Shown: positions 60,957-64,000 of the stretch, in pieces | How positions within the stretch are numbered: position 1 is the stretch's first letter | How the letters are laid out: each line of letters opens with the position of its first letter | NCBI RefSeq assembly: GCF_001640805.2 | Contig: NC_066856.1 | Coordinates: 18,920,712-18,984,711, forward strand | Source of the DNA: Lates calcarifer | Lineage: Eukaryota; Chordata; Actinopteri; Centropomidae | Direction: 5' to 3' | DNA length: 64,000 nt | The notes under the pieces: model-generated | What the model was told of the DNA's origin: nothing | Database searches by the model: none | Seen by the model: only the letters and a program-made list of their open reading frames with translations | Position numbers and translations under genes: made by a program

Positions 60957-62845
60957 ATGGTCAGCTGTGTCCTGTGGTCTCTGCTTCTGTCTGTTATGTT
61001 GCTGACTCCTACAAGAGGAGGTGAGTGACACTTGAAGTATTTTTTAGAGGCTGAGGATCCATTGAGTTGATTTAACTTATCTTTCTCTCTTTTATTAAGA
61101 CCAACTAAATCTCAGACTTCACCAAAGATGGAAGACGTGTTGGTGACAACAAACAAAAAGAGAATCAAAACTGAAACTGTGTCTTAGACTTTGATCAGGA
61201 GCAAAACATGTGACAATGACAGTTGATGTGTCATGTGTTGTTGAAAGCAGTGGTTTTATGTCCAGTGTCATGTTCGTTAAACACTGAGCTGAGTTAAAGT
61301 CAGACGACCACATCTGCATGCTGAAAGCAAAGGTGTACAGTATATCTCTGTTCTTACAGGCTTCAGAATAATGAGATGAATTCACATCATTCAGTATCCA
61401 GGTTTCTGATCAAACTGTTTTAAAAAGGTGTTGATTCATCTTAATGCTTCTTTACAGGCTGTAGTTTCTGTCATGTGTTTCTAATATTTAGCTTGATACA
61501 AATCAAGTGGACTTATTCACTGTGAAAGTTTTAACAGGAAACTGAACAGTTATAGAGGCCTTTACGAGGAATCAACTTTGTCCTCAATTTAATGACGTGT
61601 TACAGACACTGAAGTATCCAGTGTTTTCATGGAGAGCTGCATCTTACCGTGCAGCACCCAGGTCAACGACAATCTGGTCATCGTCTGGACTCAGCTGACA
61701 TCAAGACTTGTCCACTCCTATTTCGAAAACCAAGACCAACTTGAACACCAGGACCAGCACTTCAGAGGCAGAACATCACTGTTCAAGGACCAGATCTCCA
61801 GAGGAAACGCCTCACTCCAGCTGACAGGGGTGGAGGTTCAGGACCAGGACAGATACAGATGCTACACCAGCACCATGAGAGGAAACAAGGATTCATTTGT
61901 CAACCTGCAAGTGGACGGTATGAGAGACACACAGGAAATACACAAAACCACTTGTTTGTGCTTTTTATGTGTACAGTACAGTGTAAACGTGGTGTCAAAT
62001 TCATCACAAAGTTCCTCTTTTCTTGCAGCTCCAGTCAGTAAAGTCAACATGGAGCAGGTAGGAAACAGGATCATCTGCAGCTCAGAGGGGATCTACCCTG
62101 AACCTGATCTCACCTGGTCCACCAGTCCTCCATCCAACCTGAACCTCCAGAACCAAACCAGCATCCAGCAGACTGAGCAGCAGCTCTACAACATCAGTAG
62201 TTCTCTGATACTTTCAGACAGTGAAACTGATCTGATCTACATCTGCACCATCAGCACTCGCAGCAACAGCAGGAGAGTCAGTTTGTTTATACCAAGTAAG
62301 TGTTTTTAAAAAGACTCTGAAACTTTCATGAGGGAATATACAAGTCAAGGTGAGGCAGCATTAAGTTAGGAACTCTTAGTCTATATGAGCAACTACTGTT
62401 ATTATCTGTAATATCTGTATGAGCTGCAAACATCCAAACATCAGAAAACACCATCATGATGCATTCAGGGACACTTCAACTCACTCACTCTCTTTCTGTT
62501 TCAGAGGATTCAACCAAATTTAGAGAAATTGCACGTGGAGTGGTTGGACCTATTTTGTTGGCAGCAGCAGTAGTAGTTTTCCTGGTGTGGTATATAAAAA
62601 AAAGGTAAAATCACATTCATCAGCTTTCCCTTCAGTTAACCTCTAGTTAGAAATTAACTTCTATGATGGTTTATCTTGCTCTTTATACTTTAGAATAAAT
62701 GAGGAATTGTTTTTAGTTTACATTTATTTTTACATTTAGTTTTGAATTTTATTTTGTTTGCAGAGAAAATGAACTTAAACACTTCGATGAAGCAACGTCT
62801 CACCAGAATGGAGTAGCCTCATCTAATGATCCTCTGATTGGATGA
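60957..62845 (+). CDS. Gene 16: HHLA2-like membrane protein (V-C-TM), sister of gene 4
   Basis: Exons: 60957-61020 (signal peptide), 61606-61917 (IgV), 62029-62295 (IgC), 62505-62604 (transmembrane), 62764-62845 (tail); 274 residues. From the promoter through the IgV exon it is almost the same as gene 4 (offset 45613), differing near the last V cysteine (DRYRCYTST for GRYRCFTST). The 3-prime half is of another type: the membrane exon (KFREIARGVVGPILLAAAVVV) ends in phase 2 with WYIKK, and one tail exon follows, ending GVASSNDPLIG. The third-Ig relic is reduced to 24 bases. The IgV-IgC intron is open in frame, as in gene 4. Confidence 0.87.
62326..62349 (+). pseudogene. Last trace of third-Ig exon in gene 16
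   Basis: TCATGAGGGAATATA is joined to CAAGTCAAG before GTGAGG; the middle of the remnant found in gene 4 is deleted. Confidence 0.75.
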
Positions 62846-63320
62846 AATGAAGACTCTGATCACTCTGAGCAGTCCTGAGCTGTGACTGTATTAAATGACT
62901 GTGAACACTGAGACATTCAGGTCAATATGGACGAGAAGTGGAAACAAAAACAGCTGAAGATAAATGAACCTGTCGACTATGAACAGAAGGATTAAATGAT
63001 AGTTGGACGTATTGATGAACTCATTTCAGGTCCAGAAGAAAAAACAAAGCTACAATGAACCAGTGTTAAGCTGAAGCTGAGAACTGAACTGAGCACAAAT
63101 TTGAAAACATTGTCAACATGATCCTTCAGTTCAGGTTTTTAAGTTGTTTAGCAAACACATCCTTCTCAAACTGATCAATGAAGGTCAAGAACTGTTTGAG
63201 TTTAAAATGTATTTTATGAATTAACTTTGCACTTTGACTGTTTCTACACTAAACTGTGTTCAGCATGAAGCTTTGTGGACAGACTCCAGCTCATGACACT
63301 CAGGTTTTTAGAAGAAGGAC
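62846..63320 (+). other. 3-prime UTR of gene 16
   Basis: Matches 17731-18090 after gene 4 up to about 63210, then continues to the edge repeat, where the poly(A) signal lies at 63402-63407. Confidence 0.6.
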
Positions 63321-63483
63321 GTCCTGTCTCTTCTTCTGAGATATTGAGCAAAGGAGCTGGATGTTTCTGCTCTGGTTTACTGTATGTATACATTTTATTT
63401 GAATAAAAATCTATATTGATTATTTTCTGGTCCCGGACCTGTTAGTCCTGTTCACTAGTCCATCCATGATACTAACAAGGAGA

Positions 63484-63532
63484 CTACCTCTCACCTTCTG
63501 ACTCCTTACCAGAGTCAGAAGGTGAGAGGTAG
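63484..63532. repeat. Hairpin with flipped loop
   Basis: Arms 63484-63504 and 63512-63532 are identical to the left copy; the loop is CTTACCA in place of TGGTAAG. Confidence 0.95.
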
Positions 63533-63545
63533 AGGGTGAAGGTGA

Positions 63546-63608
63546 GGGTGGTTCAGGACCAGGGCAGATACAGATGCTTCACCAGCACCATCAGAGGAAA
63601 CAAGGAGG
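63546..63608 (+). pseudogene. IgV exon fragment (right copy)
   Basis: Same fragment as 226-288, with GGGCAG for GGACAG and ATCAGAGG for ATGAGAGG. Confidence 0.8.
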
Positions 63609-64000
63609 AATTTTAATGAATTAAATTTCTCTCAGAGCTCTGAAAACAGATAAGCTGTGTTTTCAGTTTCTGTCCAGCAGAGGGCGCTGTAACCTCATCA
63701 GTCTGTTACTGACTTCATGAACCTTTTCCTTTCTGTTAACACCCATCCTGAGGTCTGTAACTTTTGAAATGTCATGTAAACATTAAAAACATACATACAC
63801 TCAGTCTTCAGTAAATTACATAAAAACAATTTATAGGCCTCCAAATAAAATAAATGATAAAAAAAACAGGATTTCTGTTTTCATTTTTTCTTTCTGACTC
63901 AACAATAAACATTTAAAACTCGAGCTGGGACCATAACAATTTTCTGTGTCAATGAATGTCAACGACATAGATTTGATCTCTGCCTCCACTGATTCTGACA

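Larger units (their letters stand above)
63321..64000 (+). repeat. Right copy of the edge repeat
   Basis: Collinear with 1-680. It includes a hairpin (63484-63532) with an inverted loop, an IgV fragment (63546-63608) and a CTCF-like motif (63674-63688). If the match continues past the window, a further gene 0-like copy follows. Confidence 0.9.

Noticed and set aside
2011..62845. Identity as NITR or other fish inhibitory V receptors
   Set aside because: No J-like motif after the V domain, no ITIM in the tails, and an IgC exon plus a V-C-V form that point to HHLA2/B7.
1..64000. CRISPR arrays, operons, tRNA or rRNA genes
   Set aside because: The repeats are eukaryotic gene copies and microsatellites. 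No tRNA or rRNA gene was recognised.

Overview
The window is vertebrate, most likely teleost fish, nuclear DNA. Genes are split into short exons with GT-AG boundaries, AATAAA poly(A) signals and long dinucleotide repeats. The mobile-element relics are of kinds common in fish: a Tc1-like element, a small hAT-like element and an RTE-type LINE tail. I see nothing bacterial or viral.

Nearly all of the 64 kb is one tandem array of immunoglobulin-superfamily membrane-protein genes, all on the + strand. I count 16 copies with a continuous reading frame (numbered 1-16 from left to right). There is also a broken copy (gene 0) at the left edge, several exon fragments, and a right edge that repeats the first 680 bases. 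The standard gene is signal peptide, IgV, IgC, transmembrane helix, short tail; genes 3, 8, 10 and 12 keep a further V-like domain before the membrane. This V-C-V order, and the residues around the domain cysteines, best fit the B7 family and HHLA2 (B7-H7) within it. In mammals HHLA2 is a cell-surface ligand or checkpoint for lymphocyte receptors; that role in this fish is inferred. Exon models come from splice sites, frame continuity and comparison of the copies with each other. All 16 totals are multiples of three.

Layout: 1-1169 flank and broken gene 0; gene 1 2011-4502; gene 2 6548-8443; gene 3 11652-14164; gene 4 15344-17730; gene 5 19577-20967; fragment 21750-22040 and repeats to 24171; gene 6 24172-26026; gene 7 28326-29935; gene 8 31485-33499; gene 9 35643-37572; gene 10 39246-42853 (five Ig domains); gene 11 45042-46850; gene 12 48302-50019; gene 13 50979-52018 (one Ig domain); gene 14 53065-55637; gene 15 56505-59373; gene 16 60957-62845; then 3-prime flank and the start of another repeat unit.

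The copies are mosaics. Five signal-peptide exon types and four tail types are combined in at least ten ways. The IgC exon and several introns are almost invariant, while the middle of the IgV exon (strands C to C-double-prime) and the stretch after its last cysteine differ in almost every copy. CTCF-like motifs recur through the array. The picture is a fast-changing family of surface receptors or ligands, shaped by unequal crossing-over and gene conversion, with variation kept on one face of the membrane-distal domain.
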